Positions 7,925 through 14,633 of a stretch of DNA of 14,736 bases are shown here, in pieces. The notes under the pieces are model-generated. The model did no database searches and was not told where the DNA came from. It saw only the letters and a list, made by a program, of their open reading frames with translations. The first letter of the stretch is position 1. The number at the start of each line of letters is the position of its first letter. The position numbers and the translations under genes were made by a program. Source of the DNA: an uncultured Clostridia bacterium (GTDB lineage Bacteria > Bacillota > Clostridia > UBA1381); assembly GCA_910585795.1 (NCBI GenBank), contig CAJUFV010000112.1, forward strand, positions 1 through 14,736, given 5' to 3'.

Positions 7925-7962
7925 AAATTTGTTACAAAAAGTATACCTTTAGTAACAAATTT
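7925..7962. promoter_or_regulatory. Palindrome 1, candidate recombinase or operator site
   Basis: A 38-bp near-perfect palindrome centred on GTATAC: 11-bp perfect outer arms and two mismatched pairs inside. Its central 24 bp (7932-7955) match palindrome 2 (8070-8093) at 21 of 24 positions. It lies just upstream of the promoter at 7987. Confidence 0.6.
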
Positions 7963-7986
7963 TTTTAGAAATTTTTCAATGCATTA

Positions 7987-8015
7987 TTGACAACCGATAA
8001 AGAGTATGATAGAAT
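7987..8015 (+). promoter_or_regulatory. Promoter of the Avd-like gene
   Basis: TTGACA (7987-7992), a 17-base spacer and TAGAAT (8010-8015) form a near-consensus sigma-A-type promoter. It lies between two related palindromes and drives a long leader of roughly 200 bases before the Avd-like gene. Confidence 0.8.
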
Positions 8016-8068
8016 TATTTCAGTAAGATTACACTACAAAGTCAATTTAAGTACAACCTTCGTCAGTT

Positions 8069-8094
8069 TTTACGAAAAGTATACTTTTCGTAAA
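8069..8094. promoter_or_regulatory. Palindrome 2, candidate recombinase or operator site
   Basis: A perfect 26-bp palindrome centred on GTATAC, about 65 bases after the -10 box. Its centre is 138 bp from that of palindrome 1. With a palindromic TA in the middle, it suits a serine recombinase dimer, though a transcription regulator could also bind. Confidence 0.6.
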
Positions 8095-8106
8095 TATGAA
8101 GAAGCA

Positions 8107-8159
8107 GGTAATTACATAAAAAATTACCAATTGTATTAATGGCTGGTAGCGAGATAGCC
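8107..8159 (+). promoter_or_regulatory. Structured 5' leader of the Avd-like transcript
   Basis: Two stems follow each other: GGTAATT/AATTACC (8107-8113 and 8122-8128) and GGCT/AGCC (8141-8144 and 8156-8159). Neither is followed by a T-run, so they are leader structure rather than terminators. I do not recognise a known riboswitch. Confidence 0.35.
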
Positions 8160-8219
8160 GTGGTGTAATATTATTGTAACACTATACACAAAAAGGGATA
8201 AAAGGAAAAGGTGATTGTT

Positions 8220-8249
8220 ATGTATCAAGTTCAAAGTAAGAAGACGTAG
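8220..8249 (+). CDS. Nine-residue leader peptide ORF upstream of the Avd-like gene
   Basis: ATG 8220 has a good AAAGGTG site six bases upstream and encodes MYQVQSKKT followed by TAG. The stop is two bases before the Avd-like start, whose own ribosome site is weak, so ribosomes ending here could re-initiate. No conserved peptide function is known to me. Confidence 0.4.
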   Translation: MYQVQSKKT

Positions 8250-8251
8250 TT

Positions 8252-8755
8252 ATGCAAAAAGATTTAAAAGTTATCTCAAAAGCAAAAGAGCTGTCAGCAG
8301 TAATATTTGAAATAACTGAAAGGTCTCCGAAAAAATTCCGCTTCACTCTGGTTTCGAGGATGCAGAATATATCACTTGATATTATAGCAGAGCTTTATGA
8401 AGCAAATGATACATACATAGATATGAAAATAATATCGGATATGACCAAAACGATAGAACACGTTAAAAGCATCAAGAATTTTGCCAGTGAAGAGGAACGT
8501 ATTCACTATCAGAACAAGTTGTTTGAATTAAAACTGACAAAAGCGATGAAGCTTGAGGAAAAAGTTGCTCAGAGACTGAACCATAGTTATGCGGCTCTCA
8601 CGGGAGTGAAGAAGCTGGATTATCTGACGGTATTATCAGCTCAGATGCAGTGTATCACGCCAAAGCAGCAGGAAAGGCTGGCTAAACTGATATACGAAGT
8701 GAAAGCGTTGGTTGGAGGATTTATTAAAAGCGACAAGCAGCGCTATAATTATTAG
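8252..8755 (+). CDS. Four-helix-bundle protein, Avd-like DGR accessory factor
   Basis: A 167-residue helical protein. Residues 25-52 (SPKKFRFTLVSRMQNISLDI and following) and 112-160 (ALTGVKKLDYLTVLSAQMQ, then ITPKQQERLAKLIYEVKALV and a GGFIKSDKQR end) are the conserved halves of the small four-helix-bundle family related to Avd. Avd forms a basic pentamer that binds the DGR reverse transcriptase and its template RNA and is needed for mutagenic cDNA synthesis. Family members are usually ~115-130 residues; here an extra helical stretch of about 45 residues (~58-105) lengthens the bundle. The start at ATG 8252 has only a weak ribosome site and may be coupled to the leader ORF ending at 8249. No reverse transcriptase follows within the window; the cassette array does, which supports a DGR connection. 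A non-DGR four-helix (23S rRNA intervening-sequence type) protein is the main alternative. Confidence 0.78.
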   Translation: MQKDLKVISKAKELSAVIFEITERSPKKFRFTLVSRMQNISLDIIAELYEANDTYIDMKIISDMTKTIEHVKSIKNFASEEERIHYQNKLFELKLTKAMKLEEKVAQRLNHSYAALTGVKKLDYLTVLSAQMQCITPKQQERLAKLIYEVKALVGGFIKSDKQRYNY

Positions 8756-8758
8756 GAG

Positions 8759-8778
8759 TGCGGCTGGTATGGGCCGCA
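8759..8778 (+). terminator. GC-rich stem-loop right after the Avd-like gene
   Basis: TGCGGC (8759-8764) pairs with GCCGCA (8773-8778) around an eight-base loop, starting four bases after the stop codon. No T-run follows, so it is not a standard intrinsic terminator; transcripts could continue into the array. It may mark the border of the array or an RNA structure. Confidence 0.45.
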
Positions 8779-8790
8779 ATATGTTAGCGA

Positions 8791-8880
8791 CACAGTTAAT
8801 AACTGAGTCGAGGAAATAGATTATGTCGTTCAAAGCGGCAAAAGTAAGACAGTCAATTTGGCTGTGAATTGATAAGTTAA
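8791..8880 (+). repeat. Degenerate first array unit (unit 0)
   Basis: CACAGTTAA (8791) and AGGAAATAGA (8811-8820) match the linker that precedes later units, followed by GTCGTTCAAAGCGGC where a left box would stand. No cassette coding is recognisable. It looks like a decayed unit at the Avd-proximal edge. Confidence 0.45.
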
Positions 8881-8900
8881 CAAGGGAACAGGATTGTAAA

Positions 8901-9006
8901 CGTACGCCTTCCTCCGGCAACTCTAATCGTGTGCGCGTTGTCAGACTTGAGAGAGCTTTTAATATCTCTGAGCTGACTGCTTGGGAGTCAGGAGTCGGCG
9001 TTCGCC
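8901..9006 (+). repeat. Variable cassette 1 (106 bp)
   Basis: Cassette frame reads SSGNSNRVRVVRLERAFN after TP and ends GVGVRPALL. Intact frame; left box preceded by AAA rather than AG. The linker is diverged from later ones. Confidence 0.8.
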
Positions 9007-9074
9007 CCGCTCTCCTTTCAAATGAATGGATGGTGAGAATAACATTAACAGATTAATAAGGAATAGAACTATAA

Positions 9075-9195
9075 AATACGCCTTATTCTGGCTATTCCCG
9101 CTGGGCATTATCCGTCAAACTCAACGACGGTGTCCGCTGCGACTCTGATATTTAGAAGTCTAGTATTGATGATTGTTCCGATTTTCTTTTAAACA
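9075..9195 (+). repeat. Variable cassette 2, broken
   Basis: Reads YSGYSRWALSVKLNDGVR, then hits an in-frame TAG. The GGFGVRPA end and the right box are lost; the stretch at 9170-9195 only faintly resembles them. The only clearly broken cassette of the array. Confidence 0.7.
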
Positions 9196-9250
9196 AGACG
9201 AATAGCGAGAACAAATTAACACAGTTAACAAGAGGAAATAGAATTATAAG

Positions 9251-9350
9251 CGTACGCCTTACTCCGTCTTCTCCCACACTATGCGTAGTGTCCATGTCGA
9301 TGGCAGTGTAGTCACTCCTCATACATGGGAGGAAGGTTACGGCGTTCGCC
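9251..9350 (+). repeat. Variable cassette 3 (100 bp)
   Basis: Reads YSVFSHTMRSVHVDGSVV and ends YGVRPALLSN. It is followed by the longest linker of the array (112 bp), whose sequence departs from the usual pattern until about 9438. Confidence 0.85.
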
Positions 9351-9462
9351 CCGCTCTCCTCAGTAACGTTGCGAAAATACGGTCTGATAAAGAGTAAAAG
9401 TTCTGGAGATTGAATTGTAACAAGTTCAATACACAGTATACAAAGGGGAACAGAATTGCAAG

Positions 9463-9568
9463 CGTACGCCTACCTCCGGCAACTCCTATGGTGTGCGGGA
9501 TGTCGACCTTCGAGACGTTGTCTATGGCAACACACCAGACACGTGGGTGGGAGGTTACGGCGTTCGCC
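9463..9568 (+). repeat. Variable cassette 4 (106 bp)
   Basis: Reads TSGNSYGVRDVDLRDVVY; two codons longer than the common form in the loop before TW. WVGGY replaces WEGGF. Confidence 0.85.
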
Positions 9569-9629
9569 CCGCTTTCCTTCTAAACAAGACGGATAGCGTG
9601 AACAAGTTAATAAGGGATAGAGTTATAAG

Positions 9630-9729
9630 CGTACGCCTTACTCCGGCGAGTCCCGCCATGCGCGTGTAGTCGACGTCAACGACAATGTCAAGAATTACCA
9701 CGCATGGGAGGGCGGCCTCGGCGTTCGCC
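9630..9729 (+). repeat. Variable cassette 5 (100 bp)
   Basis: Reads YSGESRHARVVDVNDNVK, ending GLGVRPALL. Its 59-bp linker is in frame with cassette 6, so cassettes 5, 6 and 7 form one continuous open frame in the cassette reading. Confidence 0.85.
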
Positions 9730-9788
9730 CCGCTCTTCTTTCAAACAAATGGCGAAAACAAGTTAATAAAGGGGAACAGAGTTGCAAG

Positions 9789-9888
9789 CGTACGCCTTCC
9801 TCCGTCAACTCCTGCGGTGCGCGAGATGTTGAACTCGATGGTACGGTTAGCAAACCAAACACGAGGGAAGGAGGCTTTGGCGTTCGCC
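9789..9888 (+). repeat. Variable cassette 6 (100 bp)
   Basis: Reads SSVNSCGARDVELDGTVS. Its variable part is nearly the same as cassette 29, about 4 kb away, including the rare TREGG ending in place of TWEGG. Confidence 0.88.
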
Positions 9889-9947
9889 CCGCTCTTCTTT
9901 CAAACAAATGGCAAAAACAAGTTAATAAAGGGAAACAGAATTGCAAG

Positions 9948-10047
9948 CGTACGCCTTACTCCGGGCGTTCTGGAGATGTGCGTGCTGTCGGTGTTTACAA
10001 GCATGTCCGCGCTCCGAGTGCGTGGGAAGGAGGTTACGGCGTTCGCC
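9948..10047 (+). repeat. Variable cassette 7 (100 bp)
   Basis: Reads YSGRSGDVRAVGVYKHVR, ending YGVRPAFLL. Confidence 0.85.
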
Positions 10048-10119
10048 CCGCTTTCCTTCTAAACAAGGCGGATAGCGAGAACAAATTAATATAGTTAACA
10101 AAAGGAAATAGAATTATAG

Positions 10120-10219
10120 CGTACGCCTTACTCCGGCAACTCCTATGGTGCGCGCCGTCTCAGTTGCGTTGAAAATGTCGGCGGGTATCCCGCATGGGAG
10201 TCCGGCTCCGGCGTTCGCC
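10120..10219 (+). repeat. Variable cassette 8 (100 bp)
   Basis: Reads YSGNSYGARRLSCVENVG, ending SGSGVRPAF. Confidence 0.85.
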
Positions 10220-10290
10220 CCGCTTTCCTTTTAAACAAACGGATGGCGAGAACAAATTAACACAGTTAACAAAAGGAAACAGAATTATAG

Positions 10291-10390
10291 CGTACGCCTT
10301 ACTCCGGCTATTCCTATCATGTGCGTGGAGGTGCTCTTTATGGCACTGTTAGCGGCTACTATTCATGGGAGGGTAGCTTCGGCGTTCGCC
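10291..10390 (+). repeat. Variable cassette 9 (100 bp)
   Basis: Reads YSGYSYHVRGGALYGTVS, ending EGSFGVRPALL then stop. Confidence 0.87.
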
Positions 10391-10461
10391 CCGCTCTCCT
10401 TTAAAATGAACGGATGGCGAGAACAAATTAATACAGTAAACAACGGGAAACAGAATTATAG

Positions 10462-10561
10462 CGTACGCCTTACTCTGGCTACTCCTATGTAGCGTCTGCT
10501 ACCCTTATTCACGGCCATCGTCTCAGCGAAAGCTCGTGGGGAGGCGGCTTCGGCGTTCGCC
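10462..10561 (+). repeat. Variable cassette 10 (100 bp)
   Basis: Reads YSGYSYVASATLIHGHRL; the framework Arg and Val are replaced (S and T), so this is an unusually diverged member with intact frame. Confidence 0.85.
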
Positions 10562-10627
10562 CTGCTTTCCTTTCAAACAAATGGTGAGAACAAATTAATA
10601 CAGTAAACAAAGGAAACAGAATTACAG

Positions 10628-10727
10628 CGTACGCCTTACTCTGACAACTCCTACTATGCGCGCGATGTCGACCTCCGTGGCTCTGTTCGCGGTTGCTACC
10701 TGTGGGAGTCAGGCTTCGGCGTTTGCC
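10628..10727 (+). repeat. Variable cassette 11 (100 bp)
   Basis: Reads YSDNSYYARDVDLRGSVR. First unit with one C fewer after the right box, giving a short PLCSLTNE end then stop. Right box is CGTTTGCC, changing Arg to Cys. Type A linker. Confidence 0.87.
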
Positions 10728-10795
10728 CGCTTTGCTCTTTAACAAATGAATAGAGAGAATGTATTACATAGTCAACAAGGGAAACAGAATTACAG

Positions 10796-10895
10796 CGTAC
10801 GCCTTATTCTGGCCATTCTTTCACTGTGCGCTATATTGACCTATTTGGTCCTATCGGCAATTACTACACGTGGGAGGGAGGCTTCGGCGTTCGCC
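10796..10895 (+). repeat. Variable cassette 12 (100 bp)
   Basis: Reads YSGHSFTVRYIDLFGPIG, ending FGVRPLPFKDI then stop. Linker belongs to the GAGAACAGCTAAATTTTGTA (type B) family. Confidence 0.87.
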
Positions 10896-10969
10896 CGCTT
10901 CCCTTTAAAGATATATGAGAACAGCTAAATTTTGTATTACACAGTTAACAATGGGAAACAGAATTACAG

Positions 10970-11072
10970 CGTACGCCTTACTCTCATTACTCCTATCTTG
11001 TGCGCTTTGTCGATTTTTATGGTCGTATTTGGAACGACTGTGACGCATGGGAGGGAGGCTTCGGCGTTCGCC
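10970..11072 (+). repeat. Variable cassette 13 (103 bp)
   Basis: Reads YSHYSYLVRFVDFYGRIW, one codon longer in the loop. Type C linker with the TTTGCT-CTTA-AGCAAA hairpin. Confidence 0.87.
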
Positions 11073-11141
11073 CGCTTTGCTCTTAAGCAAACGAATGGTG
11101 AGAATGTATTACATAGTTAATAAGGGAAACAGAATTATAAA

Positions 11142-11244
11142 CGTACGCCTTACTCCGGCAAATCTTATTATGCGCGTCGTGTCGACATCAATGGCATTAT
11201 CTACGACGGTCACTACACGCAGCAAGGAGGCTTCGGCGTTCGCC
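11142..11244 (+). repeat. Variable cassette 14 (103 bp)
   Basis: Reads YSGKSYYARRVDINGIIY; TQQGG replaces TWEGG. CCCC state after the right box; type D-like linker. Confidence 0.87.
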
Positions 11245-11316
11245 CCGCTCTCCTTTCAAACAAACGAATGGCGAGAATAATGTTAATACAGTAAATACGG
11301 GAAACAGAATTACAAG

Positions 11317-11422
11317 CGTACGCCTTCCTTTGGCAACTCCTATGGTGCGCGTAATGTCTTAATGAGAGGCATTGCTGACCATGACTACGCTGGCACGTGG
11401 GTGGGAGGTTACGGCGTTCGCC
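11317..11422 (+). repeat. Variable cassette 15 (106 bp)
   Basis: Reads SFGNSYGARNVLMRGIAD, two codons longer in the loop, WVGGY ending. Its linker is the same as that of cassette 16 apart from the junction. Confidence 0.87.
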
Positions 11423-11494
11423 CCGCTCTCCTTTCAGATAAAGGAATGGCGAGAATAATGTTAATACAGTAAATACGGGAAACAGAATTACAAG

Positions 11495-11597
11495 CGTACG
11501 CCTTACTCCGCCTCCTCTGCTGCGCGTAGTGTCTACTTTGATGGTAATGTCGACTATTACCGCGCTAACGTATGGTCTGGCGGCCTCGGCGTTCGCC
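11495..11597 (+). repeat. Variable cassette 16 (103 bp)
   Basis: Reads YSASSAARSVYFDGNVDY. One codon is lost before the framework Arg and others gained in the loop, so frame is kept. Type D linker with TCCTTT/AAAGGA hairpin. Confidence 0.87.
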
Positions 11598-11668
11598 CCG
11601 CTCTCCTTTCAGATAAAGGAATGGCGAGAATAATGTTAATACAGTAAATACGGGAAACAGAATTGTAG

Positions 11669-11768
11669 CGTACGCCTTACTCACGCAATTCCTGTAATGT
11701 GCGCTGTCTGGCCTGTTATTCTCAGGCCGGCGACTTTGGCCCATTTACAGGCGGCTTCGGCGTTCGCC
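11669..11768 (+). repeat. Variable cassette 17 (100 bp)
   Basis: Reads YSRNSCNVRCLACYSQAG; FTGGF replaces WEGGF and the LxGxV core is unrecognisable, yet frame and length are kept. Type C linker. Confidence 0.85.
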
Positions 11769-11837
11769 CCGCTTTGCTCTTAAGCAAACGAATGGCGCGA
11801 ATGAATTACACAGTAAATACGGGAAACAGAATTGCAG

Positions 11838-11982
11838 CGTACGCCTTCCTCCTCCCTTACGGAGGACGACTCTAATTATCCACGCATTATCGACATATTT
11901 GGTCGTGTTGGCGATTACCTTGCTTGGCTGAATGGCTATGGCACGCAGACTACTGCGTGGGAGAGTGGTTACGGCGTTCGCC
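11838..11982 (+). repeat. Variable cassette 18, long form (145 bp)
   Basis: Reads SSSLTEDDSNYPRIIDIF and continues with a long loop before AWESGY. It is 45 bp (15 codons) longer than the common form, with insertions both near the start and in the loop before Trp, and stays in frame. Type C linker. Confidence 0.85.
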
Positions 11983-12050
11983 CGCTTTGCTCTTAAGCAA
12001 ACGAATGGTGAGAATATATAACATAGTTAACATGGGAAACAGAATTATAG

Positions 12051-12153
12051 CGTACGCCTTACTTTATCGATTCCTGTGGTGTGCGTTATGTCGCCTTCGG
12101 TGGCGCTTCCTCTGGGCACTACGGTGCGTGGGAGGGTAGCTTCGGCGTTCGCC
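12051..12153 (+). repeat. Variable cassette 19 (103 bp)
   Basis: Reads YFIDSCGVRYVAFGGASS, ending EGSFGVRPLCS then stop. Type C linker. Confidence 0.87.
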
Positions 12154-12222
12154 CGCTTTGCTCTTAAGCAAACGAATGGTGTGAATGTATTACATAGTTA
12201 ACATGGGAAACAGAATTATAAG

Positions 12223-12331
12223 CGTACGCCTAACTCTAGCAATTCCTCCAATATGCGCTATTTGGAGATTACTGCGACTGTCCGTGGTCATGCCTACGGT
12301 CATACGTGGGAGGGCGGCTTCGGCGTTCGCC
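12223..12331 (+). repeat. Variable cassette 20 (109 bp)
   Basis: Reads NSSNSSNMRYLEITATVR, three codons longer than the common form. Type C linker but with the CCCC state. Confidence 0.87.
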
Positions 12332-12401
12332 CCGCTTTGCTCTTAAGCAAACGAATGGTGAGAATGTATTACATAGTAAACAGCGGGAAACAGAATTACA
12401 G

Positions 12402-12501
12402 CGTACGCCTTACTGTGTCGACTCCTGCACTGCGCGCGGCATCGCCCCCTTTGGCGCTGTCAGCGGTAACAACACGTGGGCAGGCGGCTTCGGCGTTCGC
12501 C
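12402..12501 (+). repeat. Variable cassette 21 (100 bp)
   Basis: Reads YCVDSCTARGIAPFGAVS; WAGGF replaces WEGGF. Type A linker. Confidence 0.87.
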
Positions 12502-12570
12502 CGCTTTGCTCTTTAACAAACGAATAGAGAAAATGTATAACACAGTAAACACGGGAAACAGAATTACAAG

Positions 12571-12673
12571 CGTACGCCTTCCCCCAAACACTCCTCCTCT
12601 GCGCTCGTTGTCGGTTTTGATGGCAATGTCAGTCGCTACGGTACTACATTGGAGGGAGGTTCCGGCGTTCGCC
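12571..12673 (+). repeat. Variable cassette 22 (103 bp)
   Basis: Reads SPKHSSSALVVGFDGNVS; framework Arg is Leu and Trp is Leu. Type B linker. Confidence 0.87.
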
Positions 12674-12747
12674 CGCTTTCCTGTCAATATACATGAGAAC
12701 AGCTAAATTTTGTATAACATAGTTAACAACGGGAAACAGAATTATAG

Positions 12748-12847
12748 CGTACGCCTTACTCCGGCAACTCCTTCCAGGTGCGCCTTGTCTACTTCTATGG
12801 CACTGTCAACACCAACGGCCCGTGGGAGGGAGGCTTCGGCGTTCGCC
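12748..12847 (+). repeat. Variable cassette 23 (100 bp)
   Basis: Reads YSGNSFQVRLVYFYGTVN, WEGGFGVRPLCS ending. Type A linker. Confidence 0.87.
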
Positions 12848-12915
12848 CGCTTTGCTCTTTAACAAATAAATAGAGAGAATGTATAACATAGTTAACACGG
12901 GAAACAGAATTACAA

Positions 12916-13015
12916 AGTACGCCTTACTTCGACTACTCCTGCCATGTACGCTATGTCAACCTCAATGGCGATGTCAGCACACCGCTTGTGTGGGAGAGCG
13001 GTATCGGCGTTCGCC
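12916..13015 (+). repeat. Variable cassette 24 (100 bp)
   Basis: Reads YFDYSCHVRYVNLNGDVS. The left box starts AGTACGCC instead of CGTACGCC. Type A linker. Confidence 0.87.
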
Positions 13016-13085
13016 CGCTTTGCTCTTTAACAAATGAATAGAGAGAATGTATTACAGATAGTAAACACGGGAGACAGAATTACAG

Positions 13086-13185
13086 CGTACGCCTTACTCC
13101 AGTTACTCTCACAGTGCGCGCCCTGTCGCCCTCGGTGGCGGTGTTCCCAGCGGCAGCCCGTGGGAGGGAGGCCTCGGCGTTCGCC
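13086..13185 (+). repeat. Variable cassette 25 (100 bp)
   Basis: Reads YSSYSHSARPVALGGGVP, CCCC state. The linker is a mixture of early and late types. Confidence 0.87.
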
Positions 13186-13255
13186 CCGCTTCTCTTTCAA
13201 ATAGATGAATGGTGAGAATGTATAACACAGTAAACACGGGAAACAGAATTACAAG

Positions 13256-13355
13256 CGTACGCCTAACTTTGGCGAGTCCCGCTATGCACGCCGTGTCACC
13301 CGTGATGGCGGTGTCCACAACGGCAACACGCGGGAGGGCGGTTTCGGCGTTCGCC
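13256..13355 (+). repeat. Variable cassette 26 (100 bp)
   Basis: Reads NFGESRYARRVTRDGGVH; TREGG replaces TWEGG. Type B linker. Confidence 0.87.
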
Positions 13356-13427
13356 CGCTTCCCCTGAAAATACATGAGAACAGCTAAATTTTTTATTACA
13401 TAGTTAGCATGGGAAACAGAATTACAG

Positions 13428-13536
13428 CATACGCCTTCCTCCGACCACTCCAACGATGTGCGTTATGTCAACTTCAATGGTCCTGTTTATTGTAACCACT
13501 ACTACGGTGCGTGGGAGGGTAGCTTCGGCGTTCGCC
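13428..13536 (+). repeat. Variable cassette 27 (109 bp)
   Basis: Reads SSDHSNDVRYVNFNGPVY, three codons longer in the loop. Left box is CATACGCC. Type A linker. Confidence 0.87.
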
Positions 13537-13605
13537 CGCTTTGCTCTTTAACAAATGAATAGAGAGAATGTATAACATAGTTAACACGGGAAACAGAATT
13601 ACAAG

Positions 13606-13705
13606 CGTTCGCCTTACTCTGGCTACTCCTCCGGTGCGCGCTATGGCACCCTCGGTGGCCGTGTCTACAGCGACCCCACATGGGAGGGAGGCTTCGGCGT
13701 TCGCC
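13606..13705 (+). repeat. Variable cassette 28 (100 bp)
   Basis: Reads YSGYSSGARYGTLGGRVY. The left box is CGTTCGCC, the sequence normally found only at the right border. Type B linker. Confidence 0.87.
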
Positions 13706-13778
13706 CGCTTTCCTGTAAATATACATGAGAACAGCTAAATTTTGTATAACACAGTTAACACGGGAAACAGAATTACAG

Positions 13779-13878
13779 CGTACGCCTTACTCCGGCAACT
13801 CATGCGGTGCGCGTGATGTTGAACTTGATGGTACGGTTAACAAACCAAACACGAGGGAAGGAGGCTTCGGCGTTCGCC
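13779..13878 (+). repeat. Variable cassette 29 (100 bp)
   Basis: Reads YSGNSCGARDVELDGTVN; near twin of cassette 6. Type C linker, unlike that of cassette 6. Confidence 0.88.
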
Positions 13879-13946
13879 CGCTTTGCTCTTAAGCAAACGA
13901 ATGGTGAGAATGTATAACATAGTTAACACGGGAAACAGAATTGTAG

Positions 13947-14046
13947 CGTACGCCTTCTTCTGGCCACTCCTACGATGCGCGTGACGTTGTTGTCTATGGC
14001 GTTGTCGGCGCTACCACTGCGTATGAGGGAGGCCTCGGCGTTCGCC
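13947..14046 (+). repeat. Variable cassette 30 (100 bp)
   Basis: Reads SSGHSYDARDVVVYGVVG; YEGGL replaces WEGGF. Type B linker. Confidence 0.87.
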
Positions 14047-14119
14047 CGCTTTCCTGTAAATATACATGAGAACAGCTAAATTTTGTATAACATAGTTAAC
14101 ACGGGAAACAGAATTACAG

Positions 14120-14219
14120 CGTACGCCTTACTCCGTCGACACTCACGGTGCACGAGATGTCTATCTTCATGGCGGTGTCAGTGGTCACGGCACGTGGGAG
14201 TCTGGCCTCGGCGTTCGCC
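14120..14219 (+). repeat. Variable cassette 31 (100 bp)
   Basis: Reads YSVDTHGARDVYLHGGVS, ending WESGLGVRPLCS then stop. Type C linker. Confidence 0.87.
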
Positions 14220-14288
14220 CGCTTTGCTCTTAAGCAAACGAATGGTGAGAATGTATAACACAGTAAACAACGGGAAACAGAATTATAG

Positions 14289-14391
14289 CGTACGCCTTAT
14301 TCTGGCAACTCCTCTATTGTGCGTGTTGCCGATGTTGTCAATACTATTGGCACAGGTCGCAGCCCATGGGGAGGGGGTTACGGCGTTCGCC
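14289..14391 (+). repeat. Variable cassette 32 (103 bp)
   Basis: Reads YSGNSSIVRVADVVNTIG; WGGGY replaces WEGGF. Type A linker. Confidence 0.87.
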
Positions 14392-14460
14392 CGCTTTGCT
14401 CTTTAACAAGTGAATAGAGAGAATGTATTACATAGTTAACAACGGGAAACAGAATTACAG

Positions 14461-14560
14461 CGTACGCCTTACACTGGCAACTCCAATTTTGCGCGTGCTG
14501 TCGACCTTGGCGGCACTATTTACAGTCACCCTGTGTGGGAGTCAGGCTTCGGCGTTCGCC
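14461..14560 (+). repeat. Variable cassette 33 (100 bp)
   Basis: Reads YTGNSNFARAVDLGGTIY, ending GVRPLSCRYT then stop. Type B linker. Confidence 0.87.
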
Positions 14561-14633
14561 CGCTTTCCTGTAGATATACATGAGAACAGCTAAATTTTGT
14601 ATAACACAGTTAACACGGGAAACAGAATTACAG

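Noticed and set aside
7602..8251. Hidden template repeat between recombinase and Avd-like gene
   Set aside because: I found no stretch resembling the cassette framework (CGTACGCC, CGTTCGCCC or the GGAGG-rich end) on either strand by eye.
9685..10062. 125-residue plus-strand ORF across units 5-7
   Set aside because: It runs in a different frame from the conserved cassette peptide; its repetition follows from the DNA repeats and its residues at variable sites show no framework.
13109..13453. Minus-strand ORFs through the array
   Set aside because: They are complements of the framed cassettes. NNY codons read on the other strand tend to stay open, so length is not evidence of coding.
14083..14406. 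107-residue ORF starting MYNIVNTGNR
   Set aside because: The ATG lies in the linker and opens the wrong frame through the cassettes. Similar frames recur by repetition, with no conserved product.
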